Below are positions 17,701 through 24,753 of a stretch of 64,000 bases of DNA, piece after piece; position 1 is the first letter of the stretch; the number at the start of each line of letters is the position of its first letter. This stretch comes from Alphaproteobacteria bacterium. Lineage in GTDB: Bacteria; Pseudomonadota; Alphaproteobacteria; Ferrovibrionales; Ferrovibrionaceae. The notes beneath the pieces are model-generated. The model was not told the DNA's origin, ran no database searches, and was given only the letters and a program-made list of their open reading frames with translations. The translations under genes were made by a program, and so were the position numbers. The stretch is taken from assembly GCA_017307375.1 (NCBI GenBank), contig JAFKFH010000005.1:62001-126000 (forward strand), written 5' to 3'.

Positions 17701-19159
17701 GGACGCGCCGGTCGCTGTCGAACACCAGGAACCCCAGCGCCATCCGGTCGAGTGCCGCCTCGATCAGCGCGCGAGCGCGCGCCAGCTCAGTTTCCGCCAG
17801 GTGCCGCTGGGTCAGGTCGGCGACCGAACCGACAAAGCCGGTCAACTCGCCGTCGGCGTCGCGCAACGGCGCCCCGGCGATATGGAACCACGCCTCGGTG
17901 CCGTCGCGGCGCAAGGCCCGCTGGTCGAACGAGAACGACTGGCCGGTGGCCAGCCGGCTGGTCCAGGCGACCAGCGCCCGGTCGCGCTGGCCGGGATGCA
18001 GCCCATCGAGCCAGCCGACGCCCAGCACCTCGGCCGGCGCGAGGTAGAGCATGTTGGCGAAGGCTTCGTTGGCGAAGGTGACATGGCCATCGCGACCGGC
18101 CATGAAGATGCCGATCGGGGCAAGATTGGTCAGGCTGTGCAGCATCGCCTGGCTGCGGGCGCGCCTCGTCGATTCGGCGACCAGGAAGGTCGTCGCGGCT
18201 CCCAGTGCCAGCACGGCGATCAGCGTGCCGATGGCGATGATCGCGGCATCGCGGCGCCACTCGGCCAGGGCCGCGGTCTCGCCCAGCGCCGTATAGACCA
18301 CCAGCGGATAGTCGGGCAGCGCCCGATAGGCGATCAGGCGGGCGGGCTGGTCGAAGGTCTCGGCCTCGCGGTAGCTGCCAGACGAGCGTTCGATCAGATG
18401 GCGACGGAACAGGTCGGTGTCGGCCATGTTCTCCTCGAACATGGTCGTCGTGCCGGGATAGCGTGCCATCGCCGTCCCGTCCCGCCGCAGCAGCGAGACG
18501 GTCATGCCCTCGCGCGCCGCGACGGCCCGATAGAGATTGATGAAATAGGCGGGATCGATGGCGGCGACCAGGGTGCCGACGGCATTGCCGTCGCGATCGA
18601 CGATGACGCGGCTGACGACGTTGACCCAGCTGCGCAACAGGCCGACATAGCGCGGGCGATCGATGTAGAGCCCCGAGGGCGAGACGATCGTATGCAAGGT
18701 GAAATAGGGTGCCTCGCTGCCCGGCCGGTCCGGCCCCGGCGCATCGTGCGAGGCGTTCAGCACCGTGCCCTGGATGTCCAGCACGGCCAGGGCGCGAACC
18801 TGGCCCAGCACGCGGACGCGCTCGGCCAGGAAGTCACGCATCGCCTGGGGGTCGTTCTGGACCGAGGCCGGCAAGGCCAGAAGGCGGTCGATGGTCCCGT
18901 CGAGCAGCAGGTCGATGCCTTCGACCGCCCGTGCCGTCTGCTCGGCCAGCACGAGGTCGAGGGTGACGATCTCGCGCTCGGCCGCCGCCAGGGCGCGATC
19001 ATGCGATTGCGCGATGAGGAAGGCGGCCCCGGCGATCAGGCCGACGATCAGTGCCACCCCGAACAGCAGCAGCGCCTGGCCCAGCCGGAATGGTTCGACG
19101 GCGCCGAATTGCCGTCCGGCGGCGCGACGTTCGCTGTGGACGTCGACCGCCACGCGCAC
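14732..19159 (-). CDS. Hybrid sensor histidine kinase with periplasmic Cache domain and six PAS domains
   Basis: This is an inner-membrane sensor kinase of about 1475 residues. Helix 1 (~28-50) and helix 2 (~303-330) flank a double-Cache-type periplasmic domain. In the cytoplasm come six PAS-type domains (~338-1080), a HisKA domain with SHELRTPLN (phosphoacceptor His1114), an HATPase domain (~1220-1330, DTGQGI and EGTGIGLSL) and a receiver domain (~1356-1473) with Asp1407. PAS domains 2-3 (460-711) and 4-5 (712-965) are near-copies of each other. The start is uncertain: GTG at 19159 lies one base after the maiA stop, and GTG at 19153 is an alternative. No DNA-binding output is present, so an unlinked partner is likely. 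Confidence 0.88.
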   Translation of the reverse strand: MRVAVDVHSERRAAGRQFGAVEPFRLGQALLLFGVALIVGLIAGAAFLIAQSHDRALAAAEREIVTLDLVLAEQTARAVEGIDLLLDGTIDRLLALPASVQNDPQAMRDFLAERVRVLGQVRALAVLDIQGTVLNASHDAPGPDRPGSEAPYFTLHTIVSPSGLYIDRPRYVGLLRSWVNVVSRVIVDRDGNAVGTLVAAIDPAYFINLYRAVAAREGMTVSLLRRDGTAMARYPGTTTMFEENMADTDLFRRHLIERSSGSYREAETFDQPARLIAYRALPDYPLVVYTALGETAALAEWRRDAAIIAIGTLIAVLALGAATTFLVAESTRRARSQAMLHSLTNLAPIGIFMAGRDGHVTFANEAFANMLYLAPAEVLGVGWLDGLHPGQRDRALVAWTSRLATGQSFSFDQRALRRDGTEAWFHIAGAPLRDADGELTGFVGSVADLTQRHLAETELARARALIEAALDRMALGFLVFDSDRRVLAVNRPVIEMFDMPPQLMEPGASLIDGILYQAKRGDFGPGDPVERAREALGDAERLQARLWRRRLTNGRVIEIHRSVLPDGNVVHIYSDVTEEERARARLAESERRFRDVAASVSDWVYETDADRRLSYVSERFADSYGPNYLDVLGQRIDEMSVNERDTPEWNAHEADIFARRPFRDFVSALRTPAGVRYIRFSGVPMFGPDGVFLGYRGAGTDITAARRAEMEAARARAVLETALDGVDLGLMIYDADCRVIATNRRLGILTGVPEVLHEPGTPVDLAVRHQAERGDFGPGDPEQLTRMVMATAMAPHMRRWKRRMGSRVIEIHRNILPDGTAVQIYQDITEAEEARARLEESERRFRDVADAASDWVWETDEEDRFVYHSERFALCYGPDYAKTYGKRRHELAAEDTSTPRWAAQREQMAEHRPFRDFVYTIATATGPRIVRVSGLPRFGPDGRFLGYRGAGSDITAQVEAEREARSARERLFESINVLLDCFVMWDPQDRLMMCNADYAALYPGLDVVPGLPFSAVVDHVAGRLAERFDGFDSALWRRERIALHQACDGEAREMLHFDGRWFRMVERRTSEGFIVSVLTDVTQIKRVQVEASEARALAEAANLAKSEFLSRMSHELRTPLNSVLGFGQLMLFNRKDPLSDKQQEYIRLILKSGEHLLSLINEVLDLSRIEAGKMELSIEPVDIAEVVEECLSLMEAQAEKRQVTMVNQLPGLDLPRALADRTRVRQAVLNLVSNAIKYNREGGQVTLSASVGQGCVRLDVADTGQGIPADRLRELFVPFSRLGADARAIEGTGIGLSLTKRLIDLMGGRIGVSSEAGAGSVFWFELPVEAADPARLIPCDLPATDGVAAIPARERPLLLYVDDNPQSRGLMQDFIAGEPGYDLLAIADGVAGYHLACERRPDLILLDLNLTGETGWQILRRLKGSPATMEIPVVALSAAEAVSAAEDGRRAGFTAMLAKPLDFGRLRQLLATILR

Positions 19160-19160
19160 C

Positions 19161-19808
19161 CTACTCGGCGTCGGGCTGCCGGTCGGGAGCCGCGTCGGCG
19201 AAGGCCGGCAGCTGGTTGCAGGCGTCGACGATCGAGACGACCGTCGGATAGCCGCCAAGGTCGCAGTCGAAGCGGCGGGCGTTGAACACCTGCGGCACCA
19301 GGCAGATATCGGCAAGCGTCGGCTGGTCGCCATGGCAGAACAGGCCGGTCGCCGGATTCTCGACCAGCAGCGCCTCGACCGCGGCGAGGCCGGCGGCAAC
19401 CCAGTGGCGATACCAGCGCAGCTTGTCGGCCTCCGACAGCCCGAGATCCTTGGTCAGGTAGCTCAGGACCCGCAGATTGTTCAGCGGGTGGACGTCGCAG
19501 GCGATGGTCAGCGCGATCGACCGCACCCGGCCGCGCCCGACCGGATCGGCAGGCAGCAGCGGCGGATTGGGCCTGACCTCGTCGAGATATTCGAGGATCG
19601 CCAGGCTCTGCGTCAGGATGGTTTCGCCGTGGACCAAGGTCGGAACCACGCCGAGGGGGTTGAGCTTGCGGTAATCGGGCCGGTGCTGCTGGCCGCCGTC
19701 GCGGGTCAGGTGAATGAACGACTGTTCGTGTTCGATCCCCTTGAGCGCCAGCGCGATCCGCACCCGATAGGCGGCCGAGGAGCGGAAATACCCATAAAGC
19801 TGCATCAT
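19161..19808 (-). CDS. maiA: Maleylacetoacetate isomerase (zeta-class GST), copy 1
   Basis: This isomerase converts maleylacetoacetate to fumarylacetoacetate with glutathione in the homogentisate pathway. The 215-residue chain starts MMQLYGYFRSSAAYRVRIAL; SSAAYRVR is the catalytic Ser/Ser/Cys-like region of the zeta class. QSLAILEYLDE (glutathione-binding), ACDVHPLNNLRV and TLADICLVPQVFNARRF also fit. A second copy is at 42618. The gene heads an operon with the hybrid kinase (1-base gap) and 8-oxoguanine deaminase, not the hpd operon 8 kb away. Upstream is an operator-like palindrome between candidate -35 and -10 boxes. The ATG at 19808 or 19805 may be the start. Confidence 0.88.
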   Translation of the reverse strand: MMQLYGYFRSSAAYRVRIALALKGIEHEQSFIHLTRDGGQQHRPDYRKLNPLGVVPTLVHGETILTQSLAILEYLDEVRPNPPLLPADPVGRGRVRSIALTIACDVHPLNNLRVLSYLTKDLGLSEADKLRWYRHWVAAGLAAVEALLVENPATGLFCHGDQPTLADICLVPQVFNARRFDCDLGGYPTVVSIVDACNQLPAFADAAPDRQPDAE

Positions 19809-19829
19809 CGTGCCGGCCTCCCGCCTCTA

Positions 19830-19859
19830 CTTATACACTTGTTCAACAGTGTGCCATCA
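19830..19859 (-). promoter_or_regulatory. Candidate maiA promoter with internal operator palindrome
   Basis: On the minus strand a TATAAG -10 (19835-19830) lies 19 bases after TTGATG (19859-19854). The spacer holds ACACTGTTGAACAAGTGT (19835-19852), an inverted repeat of TGTT-C-AACA flanked by ACAC/GTGT with one bulge. A repressor bound there would block the operon promoter. Confidence 0.45.
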
Positions 19860-19878
19860 AGGCCATGGCTCGCCAAGA

Positions 19879-21447
19879 TCACCACTCGCCGTAAAACACC
19901 CCCGCCTGCTTGTAGCGATGGGTGCCGGCGGCGACGTCGTCCAGGGTCTGGGTCGTCCGCCGCTTCAGGCCGGTGAACCAGTCGAGCAGCCGCTGGCGCA
20001 GCTCGGCCCGCACGGATTCGTGGCCGGGATCGCGTCCCAGATCGAAGAATTCGGCCGGATCGGCCGCCAGGTCGAACAGTTGCGGCGGCAGGTCCTGCCA
20101 GTGGACATACTTCCACCTCGCGGTCCGCACCATCCAGGCGCGGCAGCGATCGGCCGGGCGCCCGAGGATCAGCCGGGCCTGGCGATAGGCGTAATCGAGT
20201 TCGGAGAACACCGCATCGCGCCATGCGTCGTTGGCGCCCGGCCGGGTCAGCGTCAGCAGCGACCGCCCCTCGACTACGTGGCGCGCGGGATCGAGCGCCA
20301 GGGCGTCGAGCGCTGTCGGCACCACGTCGATCGCCTCGACGAAGGCGTCGGATACGGTGCCGCGCGTCGCATCGGCCTGCGGCGCCGGATCATACAGGAT
20401 GAACGGCACACGCTGGACGGTGTCGTGAAACTGTTCCTTCTCGCCAAGCCAGTGATCGCCGAGATAGTCGCCGTGATCGGCGGTGAACACGATCAGCGTG
20501 TCCCGAAAGCGGCCGGACCGGTCCAGCGTCTCGAACAGCCGGCCGAGATGGGCATCGAGCTGGGCGATCAACCCCTGATAGGCCGGCCGCACCTTGTCGG
20601 ACACTTCAGCACGCATGAAGTTCGCGCATTCCTCCTGCTGGCGATAGGCGGCCAGCACCGGATGCTGATCTTCCAGCTCGGCCCCGTGGCGCTGCAGGGG
20701 CAGGCACTGATCCAGCGTGTAGGCGCGGTGATAGGGCGCCGGCGCCATGTAGGGCCAGTGCGGCTTGACATAGGAGAGATGAAGGACCCAGGGGGTATCG
20801 CCCTGCCGCTCGATGAAGTCGATGGCGCGGTCGGTCGTGTAGGCGGTTTCCGAATGCTCCTCCCGCACCCGCGCCGGCAGGTGGACATTGCGCATCTTCC
20901 AGCCGGAGACGACCTCGCCCTGCTCGTCGATCGCGGAGATGACGTAGTCGGTCCAGGGATCGGGGCTGTCGTAGCCCTGGGCGCGCAACCAGGCGGCATA
21001 GGCGCCGTGGGTTTCGGCGTGATGGCCGTCATAGCGGTCGAGCTCGTCGAACCCGCCGCGGCGCAGCAGGGTTTCCAGCTCGCTGTCGCCCTCCATCCGC
21101 AATCGGGCCAGACCGCGCTTGTCGACCATCACATGCGTCTTGCCCGCCAGCGTCAGGCCGAGGCCGGCGGCGCGCAGATGGTCGCCGAAAGTCAGCTCGC
21201 CGACCGGCAATGGCACGCGGTTCCAGGTGGCGCCGTGACTGGAGACGTAACGCCCGGTATAGAACGACATGCGCGACGGGCCGCAGACCCCGGACTGGAC
21301 GAAGGCATTGGCAAAGCGCACGCCCCGGGCGGCCAGGGCATCGAGGTTGGGGGTTTTCAGGTAAGGATGGCCGGCACAGCCGAGATGATCGGCACGCAAC
21401 TGGTCGGCCATGATGAACAAGACGTTGCGCGCACTGGCCTTACGCAT
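19879..21447 (-). CDS. Type I sulfatase (alkaline phosphatase superfamily)
   Basis: This is a formylglycine-dependent sulfatase of 522 residues. NVLFIMADQLRADHLGC carries the metal-binding Asp pair near the N-terminus. QSGVCGPSRMSFYTGRY contains the C-x-P-S-R motif, in which Cys55 would be oxidised to formylglycine. AGKTHVM and FTADHGDYLGDHWLGEKEQF supply the other expected metal and sulfate ligands. There is no signal peptide, so it should be cytoplasmic. It follows the two permease genes and the binding-protein gene on the same strand, which suggests desulfation of an imported sulfated sugar or related ester. A phosphonate or phosphate monoester substrate is an alternative in this superfamily. 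Confidence 0.87.
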   Translation of the reverse strand: MRKASARNVLFIMADQLRADHLGCAGHPYLKTPNLDALAARGVRFANAFVQSGVCGPSRMSFYTGRYVSSHGATWNRVPLPVGELTFGDHLRAAGLGLTLAGKTHVMVDKRGLARLRMEGDSELETLLRRGGFDELDRYDGHHAETHGAYAAWLRAQGYDSPDPWTDYVISAIDEQGEVVSGWKMRNVHLPARVREEHSETAYTTDRAIDFIERQGDTPWVLHLSYVKPHWPYMAPAPYHRAYTLDQCLPLQRHGAELEDQHPVLAAYRQQEECANFMRAEVSDKVRPAYQGLIAQLDAHLGRLFETLDRSGRFRDTLIVFTADHGDYLGDHWLGEKEQFHDTVQRVPFILYDPAPQADATRGTVSDAFVEAIDVVPTALDALALDPARHVVEGRSLLTLTRPGANDAWRDAVFSELDYAYRQARLILGRPADRCRAWMVRTARWKYVHWQDLPPQLFDLAADPAEFFDLGRDPGHESVRAELRQRLLDWFTGLKRRTTQTLDDVAAGTHRYKQAGVFYGEW

Positions 21448-21505
21448 GGCTGACCTGCCCTCCCCCAGGCATCGAGTCGGATACCCGGAAGGAGACTAGC
21501 GCAGT

Positions 21506-22360
21506 TCAGCCCTTGGTGGCACCCGCCGTCAGCCCTGCGACGATGTGCTTTTGCGCGGCAAAGAACATGACGATCGCAGGCAGCACCGTCAGGGTGATGA
21601 AGGCGAGCACGAGGTTCCAGTCGGTCGAGTATTCCCCCTGGTAGACCATGATGCCGAGCGGCCAGGGATAGAGCCCGTCGCGGTTCAGCATGATCAGCGG
21701 CACGAGATAGGCGTTCCAGGAATGGACGAAGACGATCACCGCCGTGGTCGCCAGGATCGGCCGCGACAGCGGCAGGGTCACGTACCAGAAGAACCGGACA
21801 TAGCCGCAGCCGTCGATCGTCGCCGCCTCGAACAGCTCGGCCGGCAACTGGCGAAAATAGTTGCGGAACAACAGCACGCTCATCGCCAGGCCGAAGGCGA
21901 CCTGGGGCAGCACGACGCCCCAGTAGCTGTCGAGCAGGCCCAGGTCGCGAACCCGGATGAACAGCGGCAGGATCGCGGTCGCCGCCGGAAACATCAGCCC
22001 GAGCAGCAGGTAGTTGAGCAGGAAGGTCGCCCCGAAGAACCTGACATGGACGAAGACGAACGCGGCCATCGCGGCGGCCGCGACCGTCAGGATCACGGTA
22101 AGGCCGGCGATGATCAGCGAATTGCCCATCAGCTGCCAGTAGCGCGACGAGGCGAGGATGCCCCAGTAGTTCTCCCACTCCCATGCGGCGGGCAGGCCGA
22201 ACGGGTTGACGCGCAATTCGCCGAGCGACTTGAAGCCGCCGAGCGCGGTGGCGACGAGCGGCACCAGCACGACGCCGGCGACGAGGAACAGGACGCCATA
22301 CCGCAGCACCGGGGCGATCGTCACCGGCGTCTCGTAGGGGCTGGGCGCGTCGTCAGTCAT
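21506..22360 (-). CDS. Carbohydrate ABC transporter permease, MalG type
   Basis: The 284-residue protein has six predicted membrane helices and the permease loop FEAATIDGCGYVRFFWYVTL (the EAA motif that docks on the ATPase). It resembles MalG/UgpE-type sugar permeases (CUT1 family). Its start overlaps the preceding permease gene by 8 bases (22353-22360), so the pair is translationally coupled. It is followed by the sulfatase gene 58 bases downstream. The cognate ATPase is not encoded in this locus. Confidence 0.92.
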   Translation of the reverse strand: MTDDAPSPYETPVTIAPVLRYGVLFLVAGVVLVPLVATALGGFKSLGELRVNPFGLPAAWEWENYWGILASSRYWQLMGNSLIIAGLTVILTVAAAAMAAFVFVHVRFFGATFLLNYLLLGLMFPAATAILPLFIRVRDLGLLDSYWGVVLPQVAFGLAMSVLLFRNYFRQLPAELFEAATIDGCGYVRFFWYVTLPLSRPILATTAVIVFVHSWNAYLVPLIMLNRDGLYPWPLGIMVYQGEYSTDWNLVLAFITLTVLPAIVMFFAAQKHIVAGLTAGATKG

Positions 22361-23297
22361 GGCGCATCGCGACCCGCTTGTAGTCGAAGGCGAAGGCGAC
22401 GCAGATCACGAACAGGACGACGCCGACGGCCGAGCCGAACCCGATGCGCATCCGGGTGACGCCGTAGCTGTAGAGATAGGTCACCATCGTCTGTGTCGAA
22501 TCCGACGGACCGCCCTTGGTCAGCGGCATGATCAGGTCGAACAGCTGGATCGATCCGAGGATGGCGAAGAAGACCGACAGCCTGATCGTCGGGCCGAGCA
22601 GCGGCACGGTGACCCGCGAAAAGATCTGCCAGCCGGTCGCGCCGTCCATATGGGCGGCTTCGTACAGGTTGCGGTCGATCTGCTGCAGCCCGGCGATGTA
22701 GAGCATCATGTGGAAGCCGAAATACTTCCAGACGATGACGCCGAGGATGGCATGGATCGCGAGATCCGGATCGGCCAGCAGATGCGGCGCCTCGACCCCG
22801 AACAGGCCCCAGATCTGCGCGATCAGGCCGTAATCGCCGTCATAGACGAACCGCCAGATCAGTCCGGCCGCGACCTCGGCCAGGATATAGGGCATGAAAA
22901 AGATCAGCCGGAACGTCGTCGCCCCGCGCACCCGGTCGGCCAGCAGCATGGCAAGCCCCAGGGCCAGCGGCAGTTGGACCAGCAGCGACACGGCGATGAT
23001 CAGGCCATTGTTGGTCAGCGCGATCCGGAACGCCCGGTTGGCGAACAGGAGGTCGAAGTTGCGCCAGCCGACGAACTGCGTCGGACTGCCGAAACCGTTC
23101 CAGTTGTAGAACGAATACCACGCCGCCTCGCCCATCGGCAGCGCCACGAACAGCGTGAACAGGAACAGGGCCGGCGGCAGGAACAGCAGGGCGACGCCGG
23201 CCTTCGGCCCGACCCGCCCCGTGACGAAACGCAGCCACGGCGGGGCCTGGAACGCCATGCGCCCCTGCCCCGCCGCCGGTCCGCTCGCGACCGTCAA
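22353..23297 (-). CDS. Carbohydrate ABC transporter permease, MalF type
   Basis: The 314-residue protein has six predicted helices after a short cytoplasmic N-terminus, a CUT1 permease layout. The EAA loop reads YEAAHMDGATGWQIFSRVTV. The first possible start is TTG at 23297, overlapping the binding-protein stop by 4 bases. ATG at 23258 (MAFQAPPWL) with a GGGG-type ribosome-binding site is an equally good start. It pairs with the MalG-type permease that overlaps its 3' end. Confidence 0.9.
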   Translation of the reverse strand: MTVASGPAAGQGRMAFQAPPWLRFVTGRVGPKAGVALLFLPPALFLFTLFVALPMGEAAWYSFYNWNGFGSPTQFVGWRNFDLLFANRAFRIALTNNGLIIAVSLLVQLPLALGLAMLLADRVRGATTFRLIFFMPYILAEVAAGLIWRFVYDGDYGLIAQIWGLFGVEAPHLLADPDLAIHAILGVIVWKYFGFHMMLYIAGLQQIDRNLYEAAHMDGATGWQIFSRVTVPLLGPTIRLSVFFAILGSIQLFDLIMPLTKGGPSDSTQTMVTYLYSYGVTRMRIGFGSAVGVVLFVICVAFAFDYKRVAMRHD

Positions 23298-24565
23298 TTG
23301 GCCAGGACCCAGGCCTGCTGCACTGCCTCGGCCGCCTCGGCCGGCTTCATCCTGCCGGCGGCGATGTCGGTCGACACGTCGTTGACGGTCGCCCCGACGG
23401 CCGGCCCGAGGGCCTGGTCATAGAAGATCTGGTGATACTTCGACCTGGCGACGTTCTGGGCGATCTGGCGCAGGAACGGATTGGCGATCGCATCCTGCGT
23501 GCCGTTGACGACGGGGATATAGAAGCCCCGCTCGGCAGCGATGCGCTGGTTGGCCGCCTCCGAGAAGAAGCGCAGATAGCCGGCAGCGGCCTTGGGTGCG
23601 CCCTTGGTCACCAGCCAGCCGTTCAGCCCGCCCAGCGTGTCGCTGGGATCGCCCTTGCCGCCCGGCACTGTGGGGAAGGCGAACCAGCCGAGCTTGTCGT
23701 CGGGCAGGCCTTTCTTGTCGGCCGCGTTCACCCGCATCGAGTTCAGGACAAAATTGCCCTGCAGCACCATCGCCGCCTTGCCGTCGCCGAACTGACCGGA
23801 GGATTGCGGATAGGTCGTACCGAGGAAACCTGCCTGGAACGGTTTCAGATCGACCAGTTGCTGGAACACCGCGCCGGCCTGCACGAAGGTTTCATCGGCA
23901 AAGCCCTTGCCCTTGCCGGCAATCGCCGCGTCGAAGGCGGGCTTGCCGCCCAGCCGCACGGCCAGGTGGGTCCAGTAGAAATGCAGCGGCCATTTGTCGG
24001 CACCGCCGGCGGTGATCGGGGTGATGCCCGCCGCCTGCAGCTTCTTCACCGCGGTCAGCAGGTCATCCCAGGTCTTGATGCCGTCGGCGTCGACGCCGGC
24101 CTTGGCGAAGAGCTCGCGATTGTAGAAGAAGCCGACCTGCGAGGTGTGCATCGGCACGCCGTAGACCTTGCCGTCGATCGTGTAGGCCTGTACGGCCGCG
24201 GGGATGAACCGGCCGCGCCAGTCGGCATCCATCGCAGGCGTCAGATCCTCGATGACGCCCGCCTTGACCTGCTCGCGCAGCACGCCGCCGCCCCAGGAAT
24301 AGATGATGTCGGGCTTGTCCGACGATTGCAGCAGCGTCGTCAGCTTCTTCTTGTAGGCCTCGTTCTCGAGATACTGCAGTTCGACTTTCGTCCCGGGATT
24401 TGCCGATTCGTAGGCGCGGGCGATGTCGTTCCAATAAGCGACGATCGTCGGGTTCTGCTCGACATGCAGCACGCGGACGGTGGTGGTCTGGGCGCCGGCG
24501 GCACCGGCCAGCATCGCGGCAAGGAACGCGGCCGCGGGCAACGCCCGGCGGGTCAGGTGGGGCAT
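23294..24565 (-). CDS. Sugar ABC transporter periplasmic binding protein
   Basis: The 423-residue protein has a signal peptide (MPHLTRRALPAAAFLAAMLA, cut near AGAQ) and the family 1 solute-binding fold, with VRVLHVEQNPTIVAYWNDIA at the N-terminus, DIIYSWGGGVLREQ and GDGKAAMVLQGNFVL. This family binds mono- and oligosaccharides or glycerol derivatives. The ATG at 24565 follows AAGGAGG. It is the first gene of the arm that includes two permeases and a sulfatase, and is divergent from a ROK regulator. Its ligand cannot be read from the sequence. Confidence 0.92.
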   Translation of the reverse strand: MPHLTRRALPAAAFLAAMLAGAAGAQTTTVRVLHVEQNPTIVAYWNDIARAYESANPGTKVELQYLENEAYKKKLTTLLQSSDKPDIIYSWGGGVLREQVKAGVIEDLTPAMDADWRGRFIPAAVQAYTIDGKVYGVPMHTSQVGFFYNRELFAKAGVDADGIKTWDDLLTAVKKLQAAGITPITAGGADKWPLHFYWTHLAVRLGGKPAFDAAIAGKGKGFADETFVQAGAVFQQLVDLKPFQAGFLGTTYPQSSGQFGDGKAAMVLQGNFVLNSMRVNAADKKGLPDDKLGWFAFPTVPGGKGDPSDTLGGLNGWLVTKGAPKAAAGYLRFFSEAANQRIAAERGFYIPVVNGTQDAIANPFLRQIAQNVARSKYHQIFYDQALGPAVGATVNDVSTDIAAGRMKPAEAAEAVQQAWVLAN

Positions 24566-24598
24566 GGGGCCTCCTTGGTGTTTCCTCGGTTTATTTTT

Positions 24599-24731
24599 TT
24601 CGTTATGCGAATTAAATGATCAAGCCCGATAGCCCGGCAAGTCAAGAGACAATCTGCAGCAGCCGATTTTTTGGCGGCTCCGCCCATTGACAGCCGGACG
24701 ATCCGGCAAATAACTTCGCTATCCGCATTAA
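24599..24731. promoter_or_regulatory. Divergent promoter region with paired operator-like repeats for the ROK regulator
   Basis: The 188-bp gap between the divergent arms holds a 17-base direct repeat: ttcgttatgcgaattaa (24599-24615) and ttcgctatccgcattaa (24715-24731), identical at 14 of 17 positions. The first includes the inverted repeat TTCG-N5-CGAA. A plus-strand TTGACA (24687-24692) with a -10 near 24711 reads toward the regulator gene. Its spacer contains the perfect palindrome GCCGGAcgaTCCGGC (24693-24707). The second repeat abuts the -10. The first lies between the binding-protein start and its presumed promoter. This placement fits repression of both arms by the ROK protein. Confidence 0.55.
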
Positions 24732-24753
24732 TTAGCCGGGTCCGCGATATCAG

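Noticed and set aside
16103-19285. A 1060-codon open frame on the plus strand opposite the hybrid kinase
   Set aside because: The minus-strand frame encodes a complete Cache-PAS-kinase-receiver protein. The plus-strand product is low-complexity and unrecognisable.
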